64,000 nt of DNA from Rheinheimera aquimaris (GTDB taxonomy: Bacteria > Pseudomonadota > Gammaproteobacteria > Enterobacterales > Alteromonadaceae). The notes under the pieces are model-generated. The model was not told where the DNA came from, ran no database searches, and worked only from the letters and a program-made list of their open reading frames with translations. The stretch's first letter is position 1. Every line of letters starts with the position of its first letter. The stretch spans positions 248,001-312,000 of the forward strand of contig NZ_JAJAVQ010000004.1 in assembly GCF_020531985.1 (NCBI RefSeq), written 5' to 3'. This document shows positions 10,695-19,342 of the stretch, piece by piece. The translations under genes and the position numbers were made by a program.

Positions 10695-12550
10695 CAGCTG
10701 CTCTCTCCACTCTTACCAGCACGTGGCAACGGCAGTTGCAGGTATACTTCGCTTGGGTCATCGCCGGGTAAGCGGCCAAAGCCAGCTTTTTGGAATACTG
10801 CTAACATGGCTTTATTTTCGGCGCGGACAAAAGCCACCATACTCTGCAGGCCACGTTGCTCTGCAATCATAATCAGCTCCTGTAATAAACGTTTGGCCAT
10901 ACCCTTGCCCTGATACTTCTCACGTGTAACAAAGGCGACTTCACAGCCAGCGCCGTCGGGTAGCAGGTAGTAACGGCCCACGGCCTGAATTTGTACTGCT
11001 GAGCCTTTCTGTTTTACGATACACAGCGCCAGATCTCTGGATTGATCTACCCCAACCAGGGTACAGGACTTCTCCCGGCTCATCTGGGTTGGCACCGCGC
11101 TGTAGCGGAGTTGCAGCGTTTCCTTGGTATGTGAGTAGAAAAATTCCTGCAAACGGCGCTCATCTGATGGGTTTAGTGGACGTAAATCAAATTCTTCGCC
11201 GTCAATAGAGAGCTCTTTAAAGCCAACACTGCCCAGCTCTGGCACTTCTGTCGGCGTATGCAGCTGATAGTGCGGCACCCAGAAGTGCTGGCGTATCTGC
11301 TCCAGCAATTGCTGGCGAAACTTCGGATGAGCCACGCGGATAAGTTCCAGTGCGCGCTCGCGGATACTTTTACCGCGCAGCGAGGCAACGCCAAACTCTG
11401 TTACCACATAGTGCACATGACCGCGCGAGGTAACAACACCAGCGCCTTCGCTTAGATGTGCGACGATACGCGATACGGTGCCATTTTTAGCAGTGCTGGG
11501 CAGCGCAATAATAGGCTTGCCGCCATTGCTCATAGAGGCGCCACGGCTAAAGTCGACCTGACCGCCAATACCGCTGTAAAACAAGTGCCCAATAGAGTCT
11601 GAGACGATTTGCCCGGTTAAATCGACTTCAATCGCGCTGTTTATTGATACCATATTATCGTTACGGGCAATATTGGCCGGCGAATTAACATATTCGCTCG
11701 GGTAGAAACCCATGTGCGGGTTACAATGCACAAAATCGTATAACGCTTTACTGCCAACACAAAAGCTGGCCACTGTTTTGCCGGGGTGAAAGGTTTTTTT
11801 CCGGTTGGTTACTACACCTTTTTTAATCAAATCCATCATCGAATCGGTGATCATTTCGCTGTGGATCCCCAAGTCTTTATGGTTACCAAGGTAGCGCAGC
11901 ACGGCATCACACATTTTGCCAACGCCAATCTGAATAGTGGCACCATCTTCTACCAATAACGACACATATTGGCCAATACGTTCAGTTACGGCGTCAAGTT
12001 TAACCGGTGGCATTTGTACCAGCGGCTGCTCGGCATAATAGTAGGCGCTTATCTGGTCGCGGTGAATAAACGCCTGACCATAGGTGATAGGCATTGACGG
12101 GTTTACCTGAGCAATAACTTTTTTCGCCGCTCTGGCGGCGGCTGAGACGATATCAACCGATACGCCGAGTGAGTGATAGCCATGCTCATCGGCCGGGCTA
12201 ACCATAATTAACGCCGCATCAAGTGGAATAATGCCGTCACTGAACAAAGAGGGGATGTCGGACATAAAGCATGGCGTATAGTCAGCGCGGCCTTCTGCCA
12301 CGGCCCGGCGCACCTGGTCGCCACCAATAAAAAGTGCGTTAACTTTAAACAGCTGCTGGTATTCGGCATCGGCCCATTTGTTGTCAGCCAAAGAATACAC
12401 CTGCACCACTTCAATGTCGTGCAGCTGCCTGGCATTACTTATAAGGTTATCAATCAGTGCTGTAGGTGTGGCAGCATGAGAACCGATAAAAATCCGGTCG
12501 CCAGATTTTAACAGCTGTTGCCAGTTAAGTTTGTCGATTTGCTTTGTCAT
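10694..12550 (-). CDS. Acetyl-CoA hydrolase/transferase fused to GNAT acetyltransferase
   Basis: 618 residues with two modules. Residues about 1-435 are an acetyl-CoA hydrolase/4-hydroxybutyrate CoA-transferase domain: IQIGVGKMCDAV, the catalytic glutamate in NSAIEVDLTGQ, and the C-terminal VVTEFGVASLRGKSIRERA. Residues about 455-605 are a GNAT domain with the acetyl-CoA pyrophosphate loop YQGKGMAKRLL and a terminal AENKAMLAVFQKAGF. The architecture parallels Pat-type lysine acetyltransferases, in which an acyl-CoA-binding domain is fused to a GNAT, but here the partner is a CoA transferase. It is coupled to a downstream deacetylase. Protein lysine acetylation is the inferred theme; direct acetate metabolism is the alternative. 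Confidence 0.9.
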   Translation of the reverse strand: MTKQIDKLNWQQLLKSGDRIFIGSHAATPTALIDNLISNARQLHDIEVVQVYSLADNKWADAEYQQLFKVNALFIGGDQVRRAVAEGRADYTPCFMSDIPSLFSDGIIPLDAALIMVSPADEHGYHSLGVSVDIVSAAARAAKKVIAQVNPSMPITYGQAFIHRDQISAYYYAEQPLVQMPPVKLDAVTERIGQYVSLLVEDGATIQIGVGKMCDAVLRYLGNHKDLGIHSEMITDSMMDLIKKGVVTNRKKTFHPGKTVASFCVGSKALYDFVHCNPHMGFYPSEYVNSPANIARNDNMVSINSAIEVDLTGQIVSDSIGHLFYSGIGGQVDFSRGASMSNGGKPIIALPSTAKNGTVSRIVAHLSEGAGVVTSRGHVHYVVTEFGVASLRGKSIRERALELIRVAHPKFRQQLLEQIRQHFWVPHYQLHTPTEVPELGSVGFKELSIDGEEFDLRPLNPSDERRLQEFFYSHTKETLQLRYSAVPTQMSREKSCTLVGVDQSRDLALCIVKQKGSAVQIQAVGRYYLLPDGAGCEVAFVTREKYQGKGMAKRLLQELIMIAEQRGLQSMVAFVRAENKAMLAVFQKAGFGRLPGDDPSEVYLQLPLPRAGKSGESS

Positions 12551-12585
12551 AACCTGCCGGGCTCATATCGTCTGTTTAACAGTGT

Positions 12586-12617
12586 AAAACAAAAAGGCGA
12601 CTCTGATGCAGTCGCCT
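12586..12617 (-). terminator. Terminator of the ompW-like gene
   Basis: Eight-base stem AGGCGACT / AGTCGCCT. On the minus strand it is followed by TTTTTGTTTT. It lies 28 bases past the stop of the OmpW gene and upstream of the hydrolase/GNAT gene. Confidence 0.85.
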
Positions 12618-12645
12618 TTAGTCTTAAGCTTGATTCATTGCTGGG

Positions 12646-13344
12646 TTATAAGGTCCAGCGCAGGCCAATCATCGCAACATAGGGGTCGATATCAACATCA
12701 ACACTCTGGATAGTGTTGCCGTTAACCTGCACCCTGCCCGTTGTATCGATGTCCATTTTACTGATCATCAGGTGTAAGCCCAGGGTGTCGTTGAACTTGA
12801 TGTTTACACCTGCCTGTAACGCCAGACCGAAAGAGTCTTTAAGTTTTAAACCAACAACATCGTTCGTGCCTGTTACTCCGAGGCTATCAAGCGCGCCTTC
12901 GAGTTGACCATCAATTTGCTCATCAAAGAATACCGTGTAGTTTAGGCCTACACCAATAAATGGATCGAACGTTTGGTGTTGTGGCATAAAGTGATACTGA
13001 GCCAGCAAAGTAGGTGGCAGATGTTTGGTGCTACCCACTTTCAACCCATCAATAGCTGAACCTTTTACATTAATATCATGGCTGAATGGCGTAGCCGCAA
13101 TCAGTTGTACTGACCAGTTAGGGGTGAACTTATAATCAAGCGTCAGGCCAAGCTGAGTATTGCTGTTTACCCCAACAGTGGTGGAGCCTGCGGGCAAACC
13201 TGCTACCTGCTCGACAACATTTAAATTGCTGCTGCTGTCATCAGGTGCAACCGTAATAGCACCGACGTTTATGCCAAATTCGGCTGAGGCGGGGGCTGCG
13301 GCGAGTAAAGTGGCCAGAGTGAGCGCGGATAAAACAGTTTTCAT
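12646..13344 (-). CDS. ompW: OmpW-family outer membrane protein
   Basis: 232 residues. I start at the ATG giving MKTVLSALTLATLLAAAPASA, a clean signal peptide with Ala-x-Ala cleavage, preceded by GGAG at six bases; the upstream in-frame GTG lies inside the ribosome-binding site. The mature protein has the OmpW pattern of an eight-stranded beta-barrel. Recognisable blocks are LGLTLDYKFTPNWSVQLIAATPFSHDI, split here by its turns, LPPTLLAQYHF, FIGVGLNYTVFFDE and a C-terminal GLRWTL ending in the barrel signature. Family members form narrow hydrophobic channels in the outer membrane. Monocistronic with its own terminator. Confidence 0.9.
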   Translation of the reverse strand: MKTVLSALTLATLLAAAPASAEFGINVGAITVAPDDSSSNLNVVEQVAGLPAGSTTVGVNSNTQLGLTLDYKFTPNWSVQLIAATPFSHDINVKGSAIDGLKVGSTKHLPPTLLAQYHFMPQHQTFDPFIGVGLNYTVFFDEQIDGQLEGALDSLGVTGTNDVVGLKLKDSFGLALQAGVNIKFNDTLGLHLMISKMDIDTTGRVQVNGNTIQSVDVDIDPYVAMIGLRWTL

Positions 13345-13415
13345 AATAATCTCCACAGATAAGGTCTGAGGTGATTTTCCGCTTTTGAGGCTTAAGAATA
13401 TTGGCCTGGATCAAT

Positions 13416-13448
13416 AAAAAAACGGGGCTGTGATAACTTCAGCCCCGT
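13416..13448 (-). terminator. Terminator of the DUF3300 gene
   Basis: Nine-base stem ACGGGGCTG / CAGCCCCGT with a nine-base loop. On the minus strand it is followed by seven T. Located 29 bases after the DUF3300 stop. Confidence 0.9.
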
Positions 13449-13476
13449 AATTTGTTTTATATCAACAAAATGACGT

Positions 13477-14868
13477 TTATTCGATATGCCGGGCCGGCCG
13501 TTCACGCTGCTGTACCATGCTCTCTTTTGTCGACGCCCGGTACTCACGCGCTGGCTGACGCTGCTGCATCTGCTGCGGCTGGCGCTGTTGCACTGTTGGT
13601 TGCTGATACTGCCTTGGTTGTTGCTGCACCTGGCGTTGCGATTCCACCTTGTGTTGCGACCGTTCAGACCGTTGCTGAGACTGGCGCTGGCGCAACTGTT
13701 CAGTGCTGACAACCTGATTTGAGCGTTCGCGCTGCTGGTTGTACTGACGCTGTTCTTTCAGTTGCTGCTGAACCTGCTGTGGCTGTCGATCATTACGCTG
13801 AATATCAGTAGTACGCAGCCGCTGCTCACGTTGCTGGCGCAAAGCCTCGTTGTGCTGACGCGGATTTCTGTCGTCGCTTTGCCACTGGCGGTTTGTTAAG
13901 CGTATTTGCTCTGCTGTTTTGCGTTGATACTGGTTATGCTGTTCACGCTGATCAGACGTCACTCTACGCTGATGTACAACCTTGCCCTGGCTTTCACGTG
14001 TTGGCTGGCGGTAGCCGTAACCTGCATTGTATTCGCGGTTTAAGCGCTCACGGCGGTAATGCACACCGCGGCGGTGCTCTGTATTGTGCTGCCAGCGGCG
14101 GGCATCAACATAATGTTTATGCCGTTTAGGATAATAGCGTGGCGGGGTGTGATAATAGTGGTGATGCACTACGACATGACGGTGGCGCCAGTCAAAGATA
14201 CCGAAGTAAAACCAAGGCCTTACATTGACGCTGACGCCCCAGTAAAACGGGCTGTTACGGTAGTACACACCTGCGGTATGCCAATACACCGGCGGGTATG
14301 ACGGCCACCACCAGTCGCCGTATACCACGCGGGTATCATACACTGGCACATATACTACTTCTTTCCGGGCCGGCTCAATGACGATCACGTCGCGCTCGCG
14401 CTCAACCACCACATGCTGATTATCGTTCAGTGAACCATTGGCATAGGCTTTCTCTCGTAACGTTTGTATACTTGCAAGTACCTGGGTTTCATCGGCCAAA
14501 AAAGCTTCGCCCAGCTGTTCTGTCCAGTCTAAATCAGTACTTAAACGCTCAATTAATTGCGGAAAAGCGACCAGTGCTTTGACGCTGGGATCCCAGCTTT
14601 TACTTTCGACGGCGCGCACAGCCTCTTCACCTGTTATGCCGGGGTTCGCTTTTACCCAGCGCGATGCCTGAACTATCTCAAGCGGATAGGTGGCGGCAAT
14701 CAGCACATGCGTCAGCACCGTATCCGGATAAAGGGCAACAGGCGCCAGCATTTGGTCTAACTCAGCCTGAGACAGCGCATCGTCTTCTGCCAGCACGGTT
14801 GTCGCTGTGCCGAGTAAAAGTACGGCGGCACTTAGCAACCGGCCAACTTGCAGCATCAGATATTTCAT
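13477..14868 (-). CDS. DUF3300 protein with Gln/Arg-rich tail
   Basis: 463 residues. N-terminal signal peptide (to about TTVLA-EDD). Residues about 30-250 form the DUF3300 domain, recognisable by LDQMLAPVALYPDTVLTHVL and KEVVYVPVYDTRVVYGDWWWP, and by a Trp/Tyr/His-rich stretch. From about residue 250 the protein is low-complexity and very rich in Gln, Arg and His, with repeated QQRE, RQPQQ and QQR blocks, and no secretion-stop. It is probably periplasmic or surface-associated. The biochemical role of DUF3300 is not known. GGAGG precedes the ATG. Its promoter region holds the perfect palindrome TATACAGTGTATA listed separately. Confidence 0.85.
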   Translation of the reverse strand: MKYLMLQVGRLLSAAVLLLGTATTVLAEDDALSQAELDQMLAPVALYPDTVLTHVLIAATYPLEIVQASRWVKANPGITGEEAVRAVESKSWDPSVKALVAFPQLIERLSTDLDWTEQLGEAFLADETQVLASIQTLREKAYANGSLNDNQHVVVERERDVIVIEPARKEVVYVPVYDTRVVYGDWWWPSYPPVYWHTAGVYYRNSPFYWGVSVNVRPWFYFGIFDWRHRHVVVHHHYYHTPPRYYPKRHKHYVDARRWQHNTEHRRGVHYRRERLNREYNAGYGYRQPTRESQGKVVHQRRVTSDQREQHNQYQRKTAEQIRLTNRQWQSDDRNPRQHNEALRQQREQRLRTTDIQRNDRQPQQVQQQLKEQRQYNQQRERSNQVVSTEQLRQRQSQQRSERSQHKVESQRQVQQQPRQYQQPTVQQRQPQQMQQRQPAREYRASTKESMVQQRERPARHIE

Positions 14869-14917
14869 CTTGCTATCCTCCGTTTCACCACCAGATATTA
14901 CTGCTCTGGCGGCTTTT

Positions 14918-14930
14918 TATACAGTGTATA
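14918..14930. promoter_or_regulatory. Perfect 13-base palindrome upstream of the DUF3300 gene
   Basis: TATACA-G-TGTATA, 50 bases before the DUF3300 start codon. Almost the same element (TATACACTGTAT) lies just before the photolyase operon at 50811. Candidate binding site of an unidentified dimeric regulator. Confidence 0.4.
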
Positions 14931-14986
14931 GCTTATAGGGGGGCGGGGCTGAATTGAAACTGAACTTTACTGAACCTTTACATAGC

Positions 14987-15016
14987 AAAAACCGGCAGCA
15001 AAAGCTGCCAGTTTTT
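14987..15016 (-). terminator. Terminator of the OlsF-like gene
   Basis: Thirteen-base arms around an AAAA loop. The single imperfect pair is a G-U wobble only in minus-strand RNA, which supports this direction. A T-run ends the structure. It lies 31 bases past the stop at 15047. Confidence 0.85.
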
Positions 15017-15046
15017 ATGGCTTAGCTAAGGTGTTGGATACTATGG

Positions 15047-16753
15047 TTAATCAATATAGCGTGCTCTTTTGTTGGCTTTTAGCATCGTCATATCTACCAG
15101 CACCAGACCATCTACACAGTCTGCAAAGTCAGGGTCGGTACCAAAGGCCAGAAATTTCACACCGCCAGGCTCACACAGTTCACTGTACTGTTTATACAGA
15201 GTCGGTACGCTGACACCCATGTTCGCCAGCAAATGTTTTAACTGTGTAAAGTCGCTAAGGTAGTCGTTGCCGGTGAAATGCTGTTGCAGCTCCACCAAAA
15301 TAGCCTGCGGTAGCTGATAAGGTTGTTTAGATACGGCAGTACAACTACCATCACTGAAGTACAGGCTGTAAAAGTACACCATCAGATCCCGGGCGGCCTG
15401 TGGGTAACTGTGAGATAAACTGACACCACCAAACAGGTAGCGAATATCCGGGTTACGTTTTAAGTAAGCGCCAATGCCATACCACAGGTATTCCAGACTG
15501 CGTTTACCCCAATAGCGTGGTTGCACAAAGCTACGCCCTAATTCCAGGCCAGCATCAAGATAGCTTTGCATGCTGTTGTCAAATTGAAACAACGAGGCGG
15601 TATAAAGCCCGGCCGCACCATGCTCGGCCAGAATTTTGCGGGTATTGGCGAATCGGTAGGCGCCGACAATTTCCAAATCGTCTTTATCCCACAGAATCAG
15701 TTGCTCGTAATGGCTGTCAAAGCGGTCAATGTCACGGCGCAAGCCACTGCCTTCGCCAACGGCACGAAACGCAAATTCACGTAACCGGCCAATTTCGCGC
15801 AACACCGGCGAACTTTGCTGATGCTGGTACAGGTAAATTTGCTTACCGTCTGCGGTTTCGCCTAACAGCTCGCAGGCTTCTACCGATTTTTTCAGAACTA
15901 TGCGATCTTCCGGGTGGGCAATGGCGCTTTGAGTACTGAACAGCGGCGCTTTATCTTTAGCCAGCCGGTACAAATGCTTTTTAAACAGTTTAACCTTGGC
16001 TTGCGTTTCCAGAGCCAGATTAGCGAAAGCTTCATGCGGAATTTGTTCACCAATACGCATTTCCAGCTTTTTGCGTTGCTGTTTAAACATTTCCTGCACC
16101 AGCAGCATGGTTGCCAACGGTTTGTACAGCATAGAGGCGCCATAAAATAGCGCAGAGTTACGGCCATCGATGTAAATTGGCAGAATAGGGGCTTTAGCAT
16201 TATTGGCAAAGCGTAAAAAGCCGCTGTGCCATTTGCCGTCGCGGATCCCCTCAGGGCGCAGTCTTGATACCTCGCCGGACGGGAACAGGATCAGCGCCCC
16301 CTCATTTGCCAAATGTTGCTGAATATTGTCCAGTGCCCGCCGCTCAGTGCCACCACTCATATTGTTGACTGGCAGTAACAGGTTGTGCAGAGGTTTTAGT
16401 GCCATCAGCAACTGATTAGCGACCACTTTCACGTCGGAGCGGATATCGCTGACCAGTTTTAGCAGCGCCAGGCCGTCAAGGGAACCTATAGGGTGATTGG
16501 CGATGATTACTATGCGCCCCGTAGTCGGGATGCGTTCAATTTCGTTATCACGTACCGAATAGCGAAAATTAAAGTAGTCCAGCACCTGTTCGACAAACTC
16601 AAGCCCTTGCAGATGCGGATAGCGCTGCGCAAATTCGATAAAATCCTGCTCATGCAGCAGGCGGCGTAGTGCCCCTTTAACCGGCTTGTATAGCCAGGGC
16701 TTGGCGGTAAGTCCCGGTAGATTTTGTGAAAGAACCTGTTCAACACTGATCAT
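15047..16753 (-). CDS. olsF: Bifunctional acyltransferase, probable ornithine-lipid synthase (OlsF type)
   Basis: 568 residues from the ATG that has GGAG six bases upstream; an in-frame GTG 18 bases further up overlaps that site. The N-terminal half is a PlsC-like acyltransferase with NHPIGSLDG (acceptor motif N-H-x5-D, residues 86-93) and ALILFPSGEVSR. The C-terminal half (about 300-568) resembles an OlsB-like GNAT, with GRSFVQPRYWGKRSLEYLW and YLFGGVSLSHSYP. This fusion order is that of OlsF, which makes phosphate-free ornithine lipids through two acylation steps. An unassigned hemolysin-like acyltransferase is the alternative name. Usually induced by low phosphate, but no Pho box was recognised here. 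Confidence 0.8.
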   Translation of the reverse strand: MISVEQVLSQNLPGLTAKPWLYKPVKGALRRLLHEQDFIEFAQRYPHLQGLEFVEQVLDYFNFRYSVRDNEIERIPTTGRIVIIANHPIGSLDGLALLKLVSDIRSDVKVVANQLLMALKPLHNLLLPVNNMSGGTERRALDNIQQHLANEGALILFPSGEVSRLRPEGIRDGKWHSGFLRFANNAKAPILPIYIDGRNSALFYGASMLYKPLATMLLVQEMFKQQRKKLEMRIGEQIPHEAFANLALETQAKVKLFKKHLYRLAKDKAPLFSTQSAIAHPEDRIVLKKSVEACELLGETADGKQIYLYQHQQSSPVLREIGRLREFAFRAVGEGSGLRRDIDRFDSHYEQLILWDKDDLEIVGAYRFANTRKILAEHGAAGLYTASLFQFDNSMQSYLDAGLELGRSFVQPRYWGKRSLEYLWYGIGAYLKRNPDIRYLFGGVSLSHSYPQAARDLMVYFYSLYFSDGSCTAVSKQPYQLPQAILVELQQHFTGNDYLSDFTQLKHLLANMGVSVPTLYKQYSELCEPGGVKFLAFGTDPDFADCVDGLVLVDMTMLKANKRARYID

Positions 16754-16845
16754 AATTAGCTCCGCTGGCACTGCAATAGGCTGCGCTCAGGCTAATTGGG
16801 TTGTATGACAGTCAGGTGTCGGTTTTATGGCAGTTTGCTGAAATT

Positions 16846-17631
16846 TCAGGCAACCTTTTTATCGCTGGCGGCCAAAGGCAGAGCTGCAATTTTTGCTGCC
16901 TGCTCTGTGCAGTGATACAGCGCCAGGCTGCCATCATGCTGTTCAATCAACGCGGTGCAGCTGTCTATCCAGTCGCCGTCATTACAGTAAATAATGCCTT
17001 GCTCCAGGCGGATTTCCGGGTGATGAATGTGGCCACAGACTACACCGTCAAAACCAGCGCGTTTAGCTTTGGCTACCGCGGCCTCACGGTAGCGTGCTAT
17101 CGCTTTTTGCGCGCCGGGCACGCGGCTTTTAATGTAAGCGGCGAGGCTGAAATAACCGCCACCGGTAAAGCGACGCAGGCGGTTGTACCAGCGATTTAAA
17201 AACAGCAATAAATCGTAAAGATTATCGCCGAGCCAGGCATGCAGGCGGCCAAAATTCACTTCTTTGTCAAATTCGTCACCGTGCAGCAGTAATAACTTTT
17301 TGCCCTGAGCTGTGGTGTGGCTTTCCCGCAGCGCAATACGGATATTGCCAAAGCTTTTGCCGGCATAAAGCCGCATGGCTTCATCATGATTACCGGGAAT
17401 ATACACCACTTCGACACCTTGCTCAGCTTTATCCAGCAAGCAGCGCACAACTTTATTCTGACTGAGTTTCCAGTGCACCTGTTTACGCATGGCCCACAGG
17501 TCAACAATGTCGCCCAGCAGATAAATCTTGCCAGCCTGGCTTTGCTCAAGAAAACTCAGCAAATAGTCGGCCTGACAATCTTTGCAGCCCAGGTGAACGT
17601 CAGATAAAAAGATGGTGCGGCAGTTCAGCAT
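16846..17631 (-). CDS. LpxH-like metallophosphoesterase
   Basis: 261 residues of the calcineurin-like phosphoesterase family with all metal motifs: SDVHLG (Asp11, His13), GDIVD (Asp41), GNHDE (Asn81, His82), LLHGDEFD and GHIHHP. The closest relatives are the UDP-2,3-diacylglucosamine diphosphatase group. LpxH itself cleaves UDP-2,3-diacylglucosamine to lipid X in lipid A synthesis. The sequence differs enough from classical LpxH (for example, the basic central insert RWYNRLRRFTGGGYFSLAAY) that this may be the LpxH2-like paralogue often found beside lipid genes. Its neighbour is the ornithine-lipid synthase, which supports a membrane-lipid role. Confidence 0.82.
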   Translation of the reverse strand: MLNCRTIFLSDVHLGCKDCQADYLLSFLEQSQAGKIYLLGDIVDLWAMRKQVHWKLSQNKVVRCLLDKAEQGVEVVYIPGNHDEAMRLYAGKSFGNIRIALRESHTTAQGKKLLLLHGDEFDKEVNFGRLHAWLGDNLYDLLLFLNRWYNRLRRFTGGGYFSLAAYIKSRVPGAQKAIARYREAAVAKAKRAGFDGVVCGHIHHPEIRLEQGIIYCNDGDWIDSCTALIEQHDGSLALYHCTEQAAKIAALPLAASDKKVA

Positions 17632-17720
17632 CAGTCGGTACCATGTTATCTTTAGACGCCAGCCAGCATCGGTAGTTGCTGTGTCATTGGTGTGACGATT
17701 TTTTGAAGCTTTGGTGACCT

Positions 17721-18641
17721 ATGAGCCTTGCCCTGATAATCCCCGATCGTAAACTTGACGACTTACAGCAGCGCCTGACGCAGGCATTGCCTGATACCCG
17801 CATTGAAATCTGGCCGGATATTAGCTCAGCTGATGAGGTTGAGTTTGCTGTGGTGTGGAAACAGCCTTCCGGTAGTTTGGCACAGCTGCCGAACCTGAAA
17901 GCTATTCAGTGCTTTGGTGCAGGGGTTGATGCAATACTGGCAGATCCAACGCTGCCTGCATTGCCGATAGCCCGGATAGTCGACAACAGCCTGACCGACA
18001 CTATGGTGCGCTATCTGGACAGTGTGCTAAACCATTACCGGTTAAGGCTGGATCAGTTCAGTAGCCAGCAACGGCAACAGCTCTGGAAACCCAAGAGTCC
18101 GCGGCAACTAAGCAGTATTTGCATTCTGGGACTCGGTGAGTTGGGTGGCGCTGCTGCCCAGCACTTTTCGGCTGCCGGCTATCATGTCAGCGGCTGGACC
18201 AGAACGGCAAAACAACTGGCTGGCGTAACGTGTTATAGCGGACAGGCAGAACTGGCCCAGGCAGTCGCTGATGCCGATGTTGTGATCTGTTTGCTGCCGC
18301 TAACTGCAGAAACAGACGACCTGCTAGATAAGATGTTTTTCGAACAGGTAAAAACAGGTACCATTTTTATCAATGTTGCCCGTGGTGCTATTGTCGACGA
18401 TGCAGCGCTTTTAGCGGCGCTTGATAGTGGGCAAGTACAGGCGGCATGTCTTGACGTTTTTCGCCAGGAACCGTTACCGGCCGGGCATCCGTTTTGGTTA
18501 CATCCCGCTATTCTAATCACTCCACATGTTTCTGCCGTGACTAATGTCAGTACTGTAGTGCAACAGATTGCAGAAAACTACCGTCGTAGCCAGCGCGGCG
18601 AAGCACTTTTAAATCCGGTTGACCTAAGCAGGGGATATTGA
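17721..18641 (+). CDS. ghrA: Glyoxylate/hydroxypyruvate reductase A-like dehydrogenase
   Basis: 306 residues of the D-isomer-specific 2-hydroxyacid dehydrogenase family, GhrA subgroup. It reduces glyoxylate or hydroxypyruvate with NAD(P)H. Visible: the nucleotide-binding GLGELGGAAAQHF (about residues 136-148), the catalytic arginine region NVARGAIVDD, and the catalytic His in LHPAILITPHVSAVTN. The ATG has only a weak GGTG upstream. Its stop is followed with no gap by the ATG of a GNAT gene, so the two are an operon. Exact substrate preference cannot be read from sequence. Confidence 0.88.
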   Translation: MSLALIIPDRKLDDLQQRLTQALPDTRIEIWPDISSADEVEFAVVWKQPSGSLAQLPNLKAIQCFGAGVDAILADPTLPALPIARIVDNSLTDTMVRYLDSVLNHYRLRLDQFSSQQRQQLWKPKSPRQLSSICILGLGELGGAAAQHFSAAGYHVSGWTRTAKQLAGVTCYSGQAELAQAVADADVVICLLPLTAETDDLLDKMFFEQVKTGTIFINVARGAIVDDAALLAALDSGQVQAACLDVFRQEPLPAGHPFWLHPAILITPHVSAVTNVSTVVQQIAENYRRSQRGEALLNPVDLSRGY

Positions 18642-19232
18642 ATGGCAGATCAGCATCTGACAGAAGTGACAACCTGGTTCTTACAATATGAAGGTGATGT
18701 ACCCACGCAGATAGATTGGCCAGAGCGGGTGCAGTTAATAGAAGCTGAAATTGCCAGCCCGGAACTGAACCAGTTTATGTTCAGAGCGGTAGGCGGACGC
18801 TGGCGCTGGTTCAGCCGTTTAAGCTGGAACTATCAGCAGTGGCTGGACTATCTGACACAAAAACAGGTGAGGACATGGTTACTGTGGGTAAAGGGGACAC
18901 CTGCAGGGTATATCGAACTGCTGAAACATGACGATGACAGCGTCGAAATTAAATTTTTTGGTTTACTGCCGCAATTTATTGGTCAGAGGTTGGGGCTGCC
19001 TTTAGCCCGTGCGGCAATTATGTTAGCAGCCAATTGGCAAGGCCGGAGAATCTGGCTGCATACCTGCTCGGAAGATCATCCGTCGGCCCTGAAAAATTAC
19101 CAGCAGGCAGGCTTTGTTCTGACACATACTGAAGTGGCAAATGAAGCTGTACCACAGCTGAATGACACTCGTTTGCTGGCGCAGAATTTCGTCTATTCAG
19201 CGCTGTCGTATCACCTTGAAAATACTGGTTAA
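18642..19232 (+). CDS. GNAT-family acetyltransferase
   Basis: 196 residues. The fold of the GNAT superfamily is indicated by TWLLWVKGTPAGYIELLK (strand beta 4 and following), FFGLLPQFIGQRLGLPLARAA (acetyl-CoA loop, in a degenerate Q-x-x-G-x-G/P form) and HPSALKNYQQAGFVL (typical C-terminal A-L-x-x-Y-x-x-x-G-F motif). It starts directly after the GhrA stop and is thus translationally linked. The substrate is unknown. Similar small acetyltransferases often act on metabolites or on protein N-termini. Confidence 0.82.
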   Translation: MADQHLTEVTTWFLQYEGDVPTQIDWPERVQLIEAEIASPELNQFMFRAVGGRWRWFSRLSWNYQQWLDYLTQKQVRTWLLWVKGTPAGYIELLKHDDDSVEIKFFGLLPQFIGQRLGLPLARAAIMLAANWQGRRIWLHTCSEDHPSALKNYQQAGFVLTHTEVANEAVPQLNDTRLLAQNFVYSALSYHLENTG

Positions 19233-19243
19233 ATTCACAGTTA

Positions 19244-19272
19244 TTGTAACTTTGTTACAACTTAACTACACT
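19244..19272 (+). promoter_or_regulatory. Promoter with operator palindrome for the 38-residue gene
   Basis: -35 TTGTAA (19244-19249), 17-base spacer, -10 TACACT (19267-19272). The perfect inverted repeat TTGTAAC-TTT-GTTACAA (19244-19260) covers the -35 and the first part of the spacer, the classic place for a repressor. Confidence 0.6.
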
Positions 19273-19342
19273 CAGTGACGGTTTAAGGAAACTTAAGCCA
19301 AGCTGCTAATTAAAATAACAAAATGTGTCACTGAGGTTAGTT

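Noticed and set aside
15517-15939. 140-codon plus-strand frame inside the OlsF-like gene
   Set aside because: It lies entirely antisense to a conserved acyltransferase domain and its composition looks like a shadow frame.
16801-17199. 132-codon plus-strand frame opposite the LpxH-like gene
   Set aside because: It overlaps conserved phosphoesterase motifs (GHIHHP, HGDEFD) on the other strand; no start signal.
19271-19335. Inverted repeat CTCAGTGAC ... GTCACTGAG that could hide the ribosome-binding site of the 38-residue gene
   Set aside because: The likely transcription start is near 19279, so the left arm would not be in the RNA. A thermosensor-like hairpin is therefore not supported, although a DNA-level role remains possible.
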